Shown: positions 8,932 to 18,004, counted from the stretch's first letter. The stretch: DNA of 64,000 bases from Gammaproteobacteria bacterium (GCA_026708965.1 JAPOTY010000047.1:1-64000); one strand, 5' to 3'. Notes: a model not told the origin generated them from the sequence alone. Numbers and translations: made by a program.

Positions 8932-9906
8932 TTGGCGTTCTCATTGGCTGAAATTTTCATGGTGGCCGGTTTTCTGCTGGCGGCCTACGCGGTTGTGGCC
9001 AACGACTCGATCCAAACGCTGGGCACCTTCCTGGCATCGAACTCGCATCGCCCCTGGTGGGCGCTTTGGCTGTTCGCCTCCGGCATTCTCGCCGCCGTTC
9101 TGGCCTACGGCTGGTTTTTCCATAGCGGCGACGTGTCCTACGGACGCCTGGAGAAATTCCCGGTTCCCGAGGGAGGCATCAGCTGGATCCACGCGCTTCC
9201 GCCCCTGGCGCTGCTGATACTGACGCGGGCGGGCGTGCCGGTGAGCACCACCTTCATGGTGCTCACCGTGTTCACGATCAGCAATCTCCAGGCCATGCTG
9301 GCGAAGTCCCTGCTGGGCTACTTGGTCGCGTTTGCGGCCGCCATCGTGCTGTTCCGGCTGGTCTTCAGGCGCGCCACCGAGTATTTCCACCGCACCAAGG
9401 GCGCGGGCATTCCCCGCTACTGGGTGGTGTTGCAGTGGTCGTCCACCGCGTTTCTCTGGAGCCAGTGGCTGATACAGGATCTGGCCAATATCTTCGTGTA
9501 TCTGCCGCGCCAGCTTTCGGTTTCGTGGCTCTTGTTCGGCGTGGTGGCGCTGGTTGCCATGCAGGGCTACATCTTCTACACCTTCGGCGGGGTGATTCAG
9601 AAGATCGTTCTCTCCAAAACCGACACCACCGATATCCGCGCCGCCACCATCATCGATTTCATCTACGGCCTAGTGTTGCTGCTGTTCAAGGAAATCAGCA
9701 ATATCCCGATGAGCACCACCTGGGTGTTCCTGGGGCTGCTGGCGGGCCGGGAGTTCGCGCTTTCGATGTACTTGGCGGACACCGGCTTCAGGCGTTCGCT
9801 GCGCATCGTGCTCATGGATGCGCTCAAGGCGCTTTCCGGCCTGATCGTGAGCGTGATCCTGGCGCTCGCGCTTCCCTACCTCAACCGGGTGCTGTTCGGG
9901 GGCTGA
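8932..9906 (+). CDS. Multi-pass membrane protein resembling PiT phosphate/sulfate permeases
   Basis: A 324-residue integral membrane protein with about eight hydrophobic segments. It shows duplicated motifs reminiscent of the PiT family: VVANDSIQTLGTF near the N-terminus, VPVSTTF near residue 105, and IPMSTTW near 255. Those Asn-Asp and Ser-Thr-Thr motifs are what PiT transporters use at the substrate site, so an anion permease is possible, but the match is weak. The start is taken as TTG at 8932; ATG at 8959 is the alternative. The 26 bp around the start (8915-8940) recur exactly at 14216-14241 after the esterase gene. Confidence 0.6.
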   Translation: MAFSLAEIFMVAGFLLAAYAVVANDSIQTLGTFLASNSHRPWWALWLFASGILAAVLAYGWFFHSGDVSYGRLEKFPVPEGGISWIHALPPLALLILTRAGVPVSTTFMVLTVFTISNLQAMLAKSLLGYLVAFAAAIVLFRLVFRRATEYFHRTKGAGIPRYWVVLQWSSTAFLWSQWLIQDLANIFVYLPRQLSVSWLLFGVVALVAMQGYIFYTFGGVIQKIVLSKTDTTDIRAATIIDFIYGLVLLLFKEISNIPMSTTWVFLGLLAGREFALSMYLADTGFRRSLRIVLMDALKALSGLIVSVILALALPYLNRVLFGG

Positions 9907-9960
9907 CGGCGCTGGGAGCCAGGGGGGGCGAAAGCGCCCGGAGGGCTGGAAGCCGGCATC

Positions 9961-10026
9961 CCGGCGATCGCCGGGGAGTGCCTCTTCCCCTCCGTTCGCT
10001 ACGCTCCCTTCGAGGAAAAGGCACTC
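9961..10026. repeat. Adjacent palindrome and hairpin downstream of the membrane protein
   Basis: CCGGCGATCGCCGG (9961-9974) is a perfect 14-bp palindrome. It is followed by a longer imperfect hairpin whose outer stem is GAGTGCC (9976-9982) pairing with GGCACTC (10020-10026). No T-run follows. It could be a terminator or a degenerate intergenic repeat. Confidence 0.4.
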
Positions 10027-10469
10027 CGTCCCCGCCCTGTCAGGGTGGAAAACGCCCCTCCGTCACACCCGGCTCCAGTCCCACATGTGTCTGAACCCGC
10101 ACACTCCTCTCCGGAAGAGGGCGGGCAATTGTCTCAAGGTCGAAGCGGCAGTACGGAGACGGCCTGGAAAAATTTGAGCCGGGCGACATGAACGGCGCGC
10201 CCGTGCCAAGCGCTGGTTTTCTTGATGCGATCGATTCGCAATGCGTGGCGGACGCCATGGCATGCGTGAAGTCCGCAGGGGCCTTGCCTCAGCAGATGGA
10301 ATCCACGTTCGAGGCGCTTGGATGATACCGGATAAGACAAGTCGCAATCTCTATTATGCGGACTCGCGGCATCGTGATGGATTTTTCGCCGGACAGAAGC
10401 CAAACTGAATCCGTGTGGTTTCGGCTGGCCCGCGCCGCCCTAGTCAATCGCTTGCGGCGCGCTTAAGTT

Positions 10470-10504
10470 ATTATGCCGGAAGGAATTATGCTGTCTGGCA
10501 TAAT
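10470..10504 (+). promoter_or_regulatory. Inverted and direct repeats upstream of the DUF234 ATPase
   Basis: ATTATGCC (10470-10477) is inverted as GGCATAAT (10497-10504). A second copy of ATTATG (10485-10490) is also inverted with CATAAT. They end 8 bp before the ATG at 10513. CATAAT could serve as a -10. A repressor site is plausible; no regulator is identified. Confidence 0.35.
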
Positions 10505-10512
10505 GTTTTCCG

Positions 10513-11928
10513 ATGCGATTTATCAACCGTCAGAAAGAGCTGCAACGCCTTAACGCGGCGTTGGAGGGTGCCGTCGGCTTTTCCCGCGGCAAAGCCGCTT
10601 TCGTGGCGGTGTGGGGGCGCAGGCGCGTAGGAAAGTCGCGATTGCTCACCGAATGGTGTCAACAGGTGGAGGGTTTGTACGCGGTGGCCGAGCAGTCTTC
10701 GGCCAAAATCCAGCGGGCATATCTCGCTTCCGCGATCGCAATGCGATTTCCGGGTTTTGACGATGTGGAATACCCTGACTGGCGTTCGCTTCTCGAACGG
10801 CTTTCTTCTGAATGCCAAAAGCGGGCATGGAGGGGGCCTTTCGTTATTGACGAATTGCCTTACCTTATCGAGTCGGAGCCGAGCCTGGCCAGCGTCCTTC
10901 AGCGTTGGGTCGATCATAGCCAGTGGCGCCCCTGCTTTGTGGTGAGCGGCTCGGGCACCCATATGATGCGCGGAACCGTGCTCAATGCCAGCGCGCCGCT
11001 TTTTGGGCGCGCCAATCAAGCGTTCGCGCTTCAACCGCTCAGCGCCGGGCTTCTTGACAAGGTGTTTCCGGATGCCTCGAGTCGATGGCTGGTGAGCGCC
11101 TACGCGGTTTGGGGCGGGATACCCCGGTATTGGGAGCTCGCTGCGGATGCCGGGGCGGATATTGACGCGGCGGTTGATTGGCTGGCGCTTGATCCTTCAG
11201 GGCCGCTGCATCACGAGCCTGAGCGGTTGCTTCGAGAGGAATCGCCGCCGGCAACGCACTTGCGCCCGCTGCTTGACGTGATCGGCAATGGCGCCCATCG
11301 GCTTAGCGAAATCGCGGGGCGCTTGGGAAAACCGGCATCGAGCTTGTCCCGTTCGCTCGTTCATTTGCAGAGCATGGGATTCATACAGCGGGAGTTGCCT
11401 TTCGCCAGCAACCCCTTGTCGGGCAAACGCAGTCTTTATCGCATCAGCGACCCGTTCTTGAGATTCTGGTTTCGCGTGGTTGCCCCGAACCGCGCGGCTT
11501 TCGCGTCCGTTCCGCGCCAAACGCGCCTTAAGATTTTCGCTCGATACCGTTCCGGCCTTGAGGCCGAGGCGTGGGAGTCCTTGTGCCGGCAGGCAGTGCC
11601 GAGGCTTTCCTGCGAAAATTCGGCCGTCGCCCGTCTTGGCCCGTGGCGCAGCGCGGCGCGTTATTGGAGAGGGAACCTGCCGGAGATCGATTTGGTTGCG
11701 CGCTCTCTGGACGGAAAGAGGCTATTGGTTGGCGAGGCGAAGTGGTCGGGCCAGGTGCGCAAGCATGCCGAGCATCTGATGCGCCGGGACTTGGCGCATC
11801 TTCCCGGAATCAATGACCATGAGATTGTCAGAATCCTGTTCGTGCCTGCTCTTCCAGACGGGCGCGAACGCATCGGCGATGTGCATCTCGCCGATGCGGG
11901 GTCCGTGCTGCGATCGCTGAGGGATTAA
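10513..11928 (+). CDS. AAA ATPase with DUF234 C-terminal domain
   Basis: A 471-residue ATPase. Walker A is GRRRVGKSRL at about residues 36-45 and the Walker B region FVIDELPYLIE is at about 114-124. A winged-helix-like stretch (LSEIAGRLGKPASSLSRSL) precedes the DUF234 region, which ends with a PD-(D/E)XK-like signature EIDLVA and VGEAKW. This architecture is shared with archaeal-type ATPases of unknown role that are thought to act on nucleic acid. It stands alone between the intergenic region and tRNA-Val, and there is no clear ribosome binding site before the ATG. Confidence 0.85.
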   Translation: MRFINRQKELQRLNAALEGAVGFSRGKAAFVAVWGRRRVGKSRLLTEWCQQVEGLYAVAEQSSAKIQRAYLASAIAMRFPGFDDVEYPDWRSLLERLSSECQKRAWRGPFVIDELPYLIESEPSLASVLQRWVDHSQWRPCFVVSGSGTHMMRGTVLNASAPLFGRANQAFALQPLSAGLLDKVFPDASSRWLVSAYAVWGGIPRYWELAADAGADIDAAVDWLALDPSGPLHHEPERLLREESPPATHLRPLLDVIGNGAHRLSEIAGRLGKPASSLSRSLVHLQSMGFIQRELPFASNPLSGKRSLYRISDPFLRFWFRVVAPNRAAFASVPRQTRLKIFARYRSGLEAEAWESLCRQAVPRLSCENSAVARLGPWRSAARYWRGNLPEIDLVARSLDGKRLLVGEAKWSGQVRKHAEHLMRRDLAHLPGINDHEIVRILFVPALPDGRERIGDVHLADAGSVLRSLRD

Positions 11929-11939
11929 TGCCGGGGCGG

Positions 11940-12014
11940 TGGTGGGCGATGCTGGGATTGAACCAGCGACCCCTGCCGTGTGAAGGCAGTGCTCTCCCGC
12001 TGAGCTAATCGCCC
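11940..12014 (-). tRNA. tRNA-Val(CAC)
   Basis: A full cloverleaf reads on the minus strand. The acceptor is GGGCGAT/ATCGCCC, the anticodon stem is CTGCC/GGCAG with loop TTCACAC, giving anticodon CAC, and the T arm is GGTTCAATCC. The CCA tail is encoded. It reads GUG codons. Confidence 0.95.
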
Positions 12015-12096
12015 GTTGGCGGGTATTATTGACCGCCGCGCCAGCGGGCTGCAAGTAGCGCCGCAAGCCTTGGGCGGCGCGCGCCAAATTCAAGCC

Positions 12097-13536
12097 ATGA
12101 CTGCCGTTCGCACCCGTTTCGCTCCCAGCCCCACCGGGGTATTGCACTTGGGCGGGCTGCGCACGGCGCTTTACAACTGGCTGTTCGCGCGGCGGCACGG
12201 CGGCGAGTTTTTCCTGCGGATCGAGGATACGGATCGGCAGCGGTCCTCCGAGGCGCATACGAAAGGGCTGGTCGAGGCGCTTGGGAGTTTCGGCTTGGAT
12301 TTGGACGGCGAGCCGTTGCTGCAGTCCTCGCGGGTGGAGCGGCACCGCGAAGTGGCGCGGGCGCTGCTGGAGCGCGGCGCCGCCTACCGCTGCTATTGCA
12401 CGCCGGAGGAGCTGGCGGCCATGCGCGAGGAGCAGCGCGCCCGCGGCGAGGTTCCGCGTTACGACGGGCGCTGGCGCGACCGGGCCGGGCCGCCGCCGGT
12501 TGGCGTGAAGCCGGTGATCCGCTTTCGCCGCCCCGATGCCGAGGAGGTGGTGGTGCGGGACTGGCTGCATGGCGAGGTGCGCTACCGCAATTCGCAGCTC
12601 GACGATCTGGTGCTGTTGCGCGCCGACGGCTCGCCCACCTACCACTTGAGTTGCGTGGCCGACGACCACGACATGGGCGTGCGCCAAGTCATTCGCGGCG
12701 ACGACCATCTCAACAACACGCCGCGCCAGCTTCAGTTGATCGAGGCGCTAGGCTGGGAGCCGCCCGAGTACTGCCATCTTCCGCTGCTGCTGGCGCCGGA
12801 CGGGCGGAAACTGTCCAAGCGCGACGAGGCCACCGATGCGCTCAGCTACCTGCGGGCCGGCTATTTGCCCGAGGCGGTGCTCAATTACTTGGCGCGGCTG
12901 GGCTGGTCGCACGGCGACCGCGAAATTTTCTCGATCTCCGAATTGATCGAATGCTTCGGTCGCGAAGGGCTGGGCGCATCCGCCTCGCGGCTGGACCCGG
13001 ACAAGCTCAATTGGATCGGCCAGCAGCATATCAAGACGGCGGCAGTGGATATTCTGTGCGAAGGCCTTCGGGCGCAGCTTGAAAGCATCGGCTTGAATCC
13101 TGAGGACGGCCCGCCATTGGAGAAGGTGGTGGAAGCATGGCGCGAGCGCGCTGAAACGCTGGCCGGAATGGCGAAAGCGGCCCGATGGGCGTTCAGCCAT
13201 GAAGTCGAATTGGCGGAAAAGGCGGCCAGGAAGGTTTTGCGTCCGGCGGCGCGCGAGCCGCTGGCGGCGGCGCGCGCGGCGCTGGCCGGGGTGGCGGAAT
13301 GGAGCGCCCCGGGCATCCATGCCTGCATTGCCGAAACCGCGGAATCGCTGGGCATCGGCTTCGGGAAACTGGGCCAGCCTTTGCGGGTGGCCGTGACCGG
13401 CGACACGGTTTCGCCGCCGATCGACACCACGCTTGATCTCGCCGGACGCGCTAGGACCCTGGAGAGGCTCGGCGCGGCGCTGGGCTATATCGAAGCTCGC
13501 GCCGCCGCCGCTGCCGGGTCGGCCGCGCAGGGCTGA
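12097..13536 (+). CDS. gltX: Glutamate--tRNA ligase
   Basis: A class I aminoacyl-tRNA synthetase of 479 residues that charges tRNA-Glu in the cytoplasm. The start is ATG 12097, directly before the conserved TRFAPSPTG. HIGH-type motif: PSPTGVLHLGG; KMSKS-type motif: KLSKRDEA. The anticodon-binding helical domain fills the C-terminal third. It lies next to tRNA-Val. The open frame extends 27 codons upstream into the tRNA end, which is not coding. The downstream esterase starts 20 bp after the stop. Confidence 0.96.
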   Translation: MTAVRTRFAPSPTGVLHLGGLRTALYNWLFARRHGGEFFLRIEDTDRQRSSEAHTKGLVEALGSFGLDLDGEPLLQSSRVERHREVARALLERGAAYRCYCTPEELAAMREEQRARGEVPRYDGRWRDRAGPPPVGVKPVIRFRRPDAEEVVVRDWLHGEVRYRNSQLDDLVLLRADGSPTYHLSCVADDHDMGVRQVIRGDDHLNNTPRQLQLIEALGWEPPEYCHLPLLLAPDGRKLSKRDEATDALSYLRAGYLPEAVLNYLARLGWSHGDREIFSISELIECFGREGLGASASRLDPDKLNWIGQQHIKTAAVDILCEGLRAQLESIGLNPEDGPPLEKVVEAWRERAETLAGMAKAARWAFSHEVELAEKAARKVLRPAAREPLAAARAALAGVAEWSAPGIHACIAETAESLGIGFGKLGQPLRVAVTGDTVSPPIDTTLDLAGRARTLERLGAALGYIEARAAAAAGSAAQG

Positions 13537-13555
13537 GGGCCCGGCGGAATCCATC

Positions 13556-14224
13556 ATGCTTGAATGCCTGGAGCGTGCCACCGGGCCGCAACCCGCCCAC
13601 GCGGTGATCTGGTTGCATGGCCTGGGCGCGGATGCCGGTGATTTCTGGCCGATCGTGCCGGAACTCCGATTGCCTCCCAAGCCGGCATGGCGGTTCGTGT
13701 TCCCCAACGCGCCGGTTCGGAACGTGACCTTGAACGGCGGCATGCCTATGCGCGCTTGGTTCGACCTTGATTCGCTCGACCCGCCAACAACGGCGGACGG
13801 CGAAGGCATGGATGCGAGCTGCGCGGCGCTGGAGGCGTTGGTTCAGCGCGAAGAGCGGCGCGGGATTGCGCGCCGGAATATCGTGCTGGCGGGCTTCTCG
13901 CAGGGCGGCGCGATTGCGGCGCGCACCGCGCTGGTCGCCGACCGCCCGGTGGGCGGCATGCTGGCCCTCTCCACTTATATACCGGCCAGCGAATCGTCGC
14001 GCCGGGGCGCCGGGGCGGCCGGACTGGCGTGCTTCGTGGCGCATGGCCGCTGCGACGAGGTGCTTCCGTTGCGCCTGGGGCTTGAGTTGCGCGATAACCT
14101 CAAGGCCGCAGGCTGCCAAGTGCAGTGGCATGAGTATGAAATGGGGCATCAAGTGTGCGCTGAGGAGATCGTCGGCATTGCCGCCTTTCTGCGCGCCCGG
14201 GCGGACCGCGCGGTCGCCGCCTGA
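13556..14224 (+). CDS. Alpha/beta-hydrolase, carboxylesterase/phospholipase family
   Basis: About 222 residues from ATG 13556. The family hallmarks are VIWLHGLGADAGDF near the N-terminus, the nucleophile elbow GFSQGG, Asp in HGRCDEVLP and His in MGHQVC, making a Ser-Asp-His triad. This is the small bacterial carboxylesterase (EstB/acyl-protein-thioesterase-like) type that hydrolyses short-chain esters. The last codons and stop (GCCGCCTGA) are part of a 26-bp sequence repeated exactly in front of the membrane protein at 8915-8940, pointing to a past rearrangement. Confidence 0.9.
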   Translation: MLECLERATGPQPAHAVIWLHGLGADAGDFWPIVPELRLPPKPAWRFVFPNAPVRNVTLNGGMPMRAWFDLDSLDPPTTADGEGMDASCAALEALVQREERRGIARRNIVLAGFSQGGAIAARTALVADRPVGGMLALSTYIPASESSRRGAGAAGLACFVAHGRCDEVLPLRLGLELRDNLKAAGCQVQWHEYEMGHQVCAEEIVGIAAFLRARADRAVAA

Positions 14225-14284
14225 GGTTCGGTTTGGCGTTCCCGCGGCCGTTCTGGCCTGCGGCTGGTGCTTCCATAGCGGCGG
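14222..14284 (+). pseudogene. Remnant of the PiT-like membrane protein gene with internal deletion
   Basis: The sequence directly after the esterase matches the upstream region and first bases of the gene at 8932 exactly (through 14241). It then jumps to a segment matching 9094-9131 (14247-14284) with three visible mismatches. About 150 bp of the parent gene is missing between the two blocks, so this copy is dead. Confidence 0.65.
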
Positions 14285-14375
14285 GCTCAAGGCATAGCGG
14301 TAGCGATGGCGGAGCGGGCGGATGCGGATTGGCGCCAAGCGTAGTATCTTTGGCTCGTAAAAGTTGCGGAGAGCC

Positions 14376-14867
14376 ATGATGACAATCAGGATCAGCAAAG
14401 TGCTGTTTGTGTTTTCAGCCGCATTGTTCGCTGCCCTCGTGAGCATCAACAACATGCTGGATTATCAAATCAATTTTGCCGGCGTGCGGCATGTGATGTC
14501 GATGGACAGCGTATTCCCCGGCAATCATTCCATGTGGCGCGCGGTGACAACGCCATGGCTGCACCATCTGGCCTACTGGCTCATCATCGCCACTGAAATT
14601 GCCATCGCGCTATTGGGCTTTCGGGGCGCCTTCGAGCTTTGGCAGGCGCGCCGCGATGCGGCCGAATTCAACCGGCGGAAGCAAAAGGCGATCTTGGCTC
14701 TCACTTTAGGCGTTTTGCTTTGGTTTACAGGCTTTATGGTGCTTGCGGGCGAATGGTTCCTGATGTGGCAATCGGAGGACTGGAACGCGCAACAGCCGGC
14801 TTTCCTGTTCGCCGCCTCCTTTTTTTTCATCCTGACGCTGCTGGTACGGGAGGATCAGGACGGCTAA
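14376..14867 (+). CDS. DUF2165 family small membrane protein
   Basis: About 163 residues with four predicted transmembrane helices. The start at ATG 14376 (or the adjacent ATG 14379) is supported by GCGGAGAG upstream. Family features are an early Asn-Asn-(x)2-Asp-Tyr motif (INNMLDY), HVMSMDS after helix 1, and GEWFLMW in the last third. Members are predicted inner-membrane proteins of unknown function. A second, divergent DUF2165 gene lies at 37295-37813. The gene converges on the minus-strand oxygenase-like gene and overlaps its 3' end by about 40 bp. Confidence 0.85.
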   Translation: MMTIRISKVLFVFSAALFAALVSINNMLDYQINFAGVRHVMSMDSVFPGNHSMWRAVTTPWLHHLAYWLIIATEIAIALLGFRGAFELWQARRDAAEFNRRKQKAILALTLGVLLWFTGFMVLAGEWFLMWQSEDWNAQQPAFLFAASFFFILTLLVREDQDG

Positions 14868-15597
14868 TCCATCTCCCCGCCTTAGGCTGGAAGCCGGTGG
14901 CAAAATCGTTGCCGGCCTTGTCCTCGCCCTGAACCAGCCACAGCGGCATTTGGGCGTAGTTGAGCAGGGGGAGGCGTTCTGTCAGCTGAATGTGGGGCTT
15001 TGCCGTTGGGTCGCGCAGGTAAAGGGAAGTGGCGGGAAAATAGCGAATCACGTACTCGAAGGGTTGTTGCGTGCATCCAGGTTCGGCAATGACTTGGTAA
15101 TCCAGGTCCATGTTGTGGCAGACGATGCTGCCGATGCCATATTCGACCGTCTGGCTTTTGGACTGATCCGCCTTGCAGATGAATTTTGCGCCGTGGTTGG
15201 CCGGACCCGCGAAGGGGATGCGCACGACCAGTCCCCTAAGAGGCTCCGCCGGGCAGCGCAGCCGGTCGTTTTGCAATGATGGCTTGCCCGCTTCACCCAA
15301 ATCCGGCGAGAACTGGCTGTCGAACAGGATAATGTCCTCGCCGATGAACGGCGTGATGAGCGACAGCAACGCTTTCGATTGGCATAACTCCAGGAACTTC
15401 CAGCTGTCCGCAACGGAAGCTGAACGGCTCCAGGGATTATGCAGTTCCCATAACAGCCATGGCCGCACTTTCCTTGCCGATCGATAGATGGCCGCCAACT
15501 GTTCGCGCAGGAACACAAGATAGTCCTCCACGGGCGTCGCCGGAGCGACCGCCACGCCGTTTTTCCGGTATTGGCTGGGCGGTTGTCCGTTCAGCAT
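14827..15597 (-). CDS. Uncharacterised protein, possibly phytanoyl-CoA-dioxygenase-like
   Basis: A 256-residue protein. The middle section (LLSLITPFIGEDIILFDSQF) resembles the region before the first metal-binding motif of PhyH-type Fe(II)/2-oxoglutarate oxygenases, and GSIVCHNMDLDYQV could hold a second-half His. A clean HxD motif is not obvious, so the assignment is tentative. Its ATG lies within the end of the CobW GTPase gene (ATGCTGA, 7-bp overlap), so the two are translationally coupled. That pairing suggests the GTPase supplies metal to this protein, which is an inference. Confidence 0.45.
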   Translation of the reverse strand: MLNGQPPSQYRKNGVAVAPATPVEDYLVFLREQLAAIYRSARKVRPWLLWELHNPWSRSASVADSWKFLELCQSKALLSLITPFIGEDIILFDSQFSPDLGEAGKPSLQNDRLRCPAEPLRGLVVRIPFAGPANHGAKFICKADQSKSQTVEYGIGSIVCHNMDLDYQVIAEPGCTQQPFEYVIRYFPATSLYLRDPTAKPHIQLTERLPLLNYAQMPLWLVQGEDKAGNDFATGFQPKAGRWISRPDPPVPAASG

Positions 15598-16619
15598 GCC
15601 GATACATCCAGGATGCCTTCCAGGCTGTTGAGGACGGCCCGCTTGCTGAAATCGCTGGTGATGAACACGAGTCTTGTCGTTGTCTCCCCTGCGGGCCAGT
15701 TATCCAGTTTTTGCGGCGCGTAGAATGAATGCTGCACTCCCTGTATCACCCAGGGCCGCGATTCCCCAGCCACATTCAGCAGCCCTTTCACGCGATGGAT
15801 GCTGTCGCCGCGCGCAATGAGCACCGCTTCCAGCCAGGCGACGAAATCATCCCAGGCCACGGCTTCGGGCCAGCGCAGGGAGAATGTGGCAAAGCGATGG
15901 TCATGCGGAGATGACGGAGATGACAACGCATCCTGCTCGCGTTGGCCTTGCCGCGGCAGCGGCTGGCTTGCCCGGCCGCCCGCCGCCGGGGCGGCGCCGG
16001 ACAGAATGCCGGGATCGACCGGCTTGAGGCCGGACCGGGAGCGCGCCGCCAGAGGATTCAGCCGGCGCAATCGTTCTTCCACGCGCTGAAGTTGCGCCGC
16101 ATCGCAAAGATCGGTTTTCGACACGATGAGGTGGTCCGCAACGCTAACCTGCTTGACCGCCTCAATATGCCTGTCGAGGTTGCTCTGGCCATGGACCGCA
16201 TCGACAACAGTGAGGATCTTTCGGCAAACATAGCGCTGGATGATCTCCTTGTCCGACAGAACCAGCTCGCTGATGGCGATGGGGTCGGCGATGCCTGTGG
16301 TTTCGAGCAGCACTCTTTGGAACGGCGGCGCGTTGCCTTGCGCGCGCCTGGCATGAAGCCTGAGCAGGGAATCGCTGAAATCGTCGCGGACGCTGCAACA
16401 GATGCAGCCCGACTCCAGCAGGAAAATATCGTCGTCGATGGGCTTCACCAGCAGATGGTCGATCCCGATTTCGCCGAATTCATTCACCAGCACGGCCGTG
16501 TCCGCCAAATCGGGCGAGGAAAGCAACTGGTTGAGGACCGTTGTCTTTCCGCTCCCGAGGAAGCCGGTTATCATGTTTAGCGGAATTTGATCCTTGCCCA
16601 TGGGAAAGCGCGCTCTCAA
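15591..16619 (-). CDS. CobW/COG0523 family G3E GTPase, putative metallochaperone
   Basis: About 337-342 residues; ATG at 16601 (MGKDQIPLN) fits the family better than the ATG at 16619. The P-loop is GFLGSGKTT, the zinc-binding CXCC motif is GCICCSV, and the guanine-specificity motif appears as SKTD. A low-complexity Pro/Gly/Ser-rich linker with HDH separates the GTPase domain from the C-terminal CobW_C domain. COG0523 proteins insert metals into target proteins. Here the coupled downstream gene is the likely client. It is divergent from the P450 at 16657. Confidence 0.9.
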   Translation of the reverse strand: MRARFPMGKDQIPLNMITGFLGSGKTTVLNQLLSSPDLADTAVLVNEFGEIGIDHLLVKPIDDDIFLLESGCICCSVRDDFSDSLLRLHARRAQGNAPPFQRVLLETTGIADPIAISELVLSDKEIIQRYVCRKILTVVDAVHGQSNLDRHIEAVKQVSVADHLIVSKTDLCDAAQLQRVEERLRRLNPLAARSRSGLKPVDPGILSGAAPAAGGRASQPLPRQGQREQDALSSPSSPHDHRFATFSLRWPEAVAWDDFVAWLEAVLIARGDSIHRVKGLLNVAGESRPWVIQGVQHSFYAPQKLDNWPAGETTTRLVFITSDFSKRAVLNSLEGILDVSAC

Positions 16620-16656
16620 TCGCTTGAACCCGCGCCTGCCGCGCTGACGGGCGATT

Positions 16657-17958
16657 ATGGTAGCAGCGGCCCACGGAAACGCAACGCTGCCCGGCAGCCG
16701 GTTCGACCTGTTCCGCGAACCGCAACGATCCGATCCCTATCCTTTTTTCGAGCATCTGCGGCAGGAGGCGCCGGTCTTTTTCGCGGAAGATATCGGTTAC
16801 TGGGTCGTCAGCCGCTATCAGGATGTGAAGCAGGTGCTCAGGGACCACGAGAATTATTCGGCGCAAAACACCATCACGCCCATTCATCCGCTTTGCGAAG
16901 CGGCCCGCCAGGCGCTGGCGGACGGCGGCTGGAATTTGGTGCCGGCGCTAGGCAATGCGGATCGTCCGCAACACACCAAAACCCGGCGGAGCGTGGTCAA
17001 GGCCTTTTCCCCGCGCCGCATCGCCGCCCTGGAGCCTTATGTGAGCGCCATGCTGAACGGCGCCGTGGATCGGTTTCAGCAGGAGGGCAAGGCCGATCTC
17101 ATGGCGGAGCTGCTCTTCGATTTGCCGGCCCAGGTGATATTAAAGCTGCTGGGTTTTCCCGATGAGCAGGCGCCGGCCATCAAGGAGGGCGCAAAAAACC
17201 GCATCCTGTTTGTTTGGGGGCGGCCCGCTGATGACGAGCAAACCCGGCTCGCTGCCGGGCTTGCAAGCTTTTTCAGCCTGTGCCGGGAGTTGGTGGACGA
17301 GCGTCTCGTCCGTCCTGCCGATGATCTGACCAGCGAGCTGTTGCGGGTGCGGGCTGGCGACGACGAGACCCTGAGCCTCGACCTGATCGCCAGCATCCTG
17401 TTCGCTTTCTTCACCGCCGGCCACGAAACCACTTCCAGCTTGCTGGGCAACAGCATTATCCAGCTTCTCCGGCATCGGCAGGCATGGGAGCGGATCGTCG
17501 ATAACCCGGCCTTGATCCTCGGCGCCGTTCAGGAAATCCTCCGTTACGACTCCTCGGTGATCAGCTGGCGCAGAAAGGCGAAGCGCGAGATGGAAATTGC
17601 TGGCGTGAAGGTGCCCGCCAACGCCGAGTTGCTATTGCTGCTCGGCGCCGCCAACCACGATGAGGAGGTGTTTGCCGACCCTGAACGATTGGATATAGAA
17701 AGGCGCAACGCCGCCCGGCATTTGTCCTTCGGCACTGGCGTCCATCGCTGCCTAGGCGCGACGCTGGCGGAAATGGAGGCCCGGCTCACGCTGGAAGCGC
17801 TGAGCCGCCGCCTGCCCGGGATGCGGCTCGCCGCAGGCCAGCGTTTCGATTACCTGCCCAATATCAGTTTCCACGGCCCGCGCGCGGTGCATGTCGAATG
17901 GCCGGCGGCCGGGCCGGGACGGATGCCGGGCGGCAACAGGGACGGAACACCGGCATAA
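16657..17958 (+). CDS. Cytochrome P450
   Basis: A 433-residue soluble bacterial P450. The I-helix has AGHETT (254-259), the K-helix ExxR is EILR (293-296), and the heme loop is FGTGVHRC with Cys365 as thiolate ligand. It would hydroxylate or dealkylate an unknown substrate using electrons from a ferredoxin system not encoded nearby. It heads the plus-strand catabolic cluster; the next gene starts 46 bp later. The initiator is uncertain: ATG 16657 has no clear ribosome binding site, but family length fits. Confidence 0.95.
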   Translation: MVAAAHGNATLPGSRFDLFREPQRSDPYPFFEHLRQEAPVFFAEDIGYWVVSRYQDVKQVLRDHENYSAQNTITPIHPLCEAARQALADGGWNLVPALGNADRPQHTKTRRSVVKAFSPRRIAALEPYVSAMLNGAVDRFQQEGKADLMAELLFDLPAQVILKLLGFPDEQAPAIKEGAKNRILFVWGRPADDEQTRLAAGLASFFSLCRELVDERLVRPADDLTSELLRVRAGDDETLSLDLIASILFAFFTAGHETTSSLLGNSIIQLLRHRQAWERIVDNPALILGAVQEILRYDSSVISWRRKAKREMEIAGVKVPANAELLLLLGAANHDEEVFADPERLDIERRNAARHLSFGTGVHRCLGATLAEMEARLTLEALSRRLPGMRLAAGQRFDYLPNISFHGPRAVHVEWPAAGPGRMPGGNRDGTPA

Positions 17959-18004
17959 TCAGCGCCTCGGACATCAACCACAAGGCCGGAAATACCGACT
18001 CACC

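Larger units (their letters stand above)
9907..10512. other. 606-bp intergenic region, no convincing gene
   Basis: Besides the hairpins at 9961-10026 and the promoter-proximal repeats at 10470-10504, nothing convincing is seen. A short frame (ATG 10188 to stop 10325, 45 codons) has no recognisable domain and no ribosome binding site. The region looks like decayed sequence. Confidence 0.5.

Noticed and set aside
10188..10325. 45-codon plus-strand frame in the intergenic region
   Set aside because: No ribosome binding site, domain or neighbour supports it; it may be a gene remnant.
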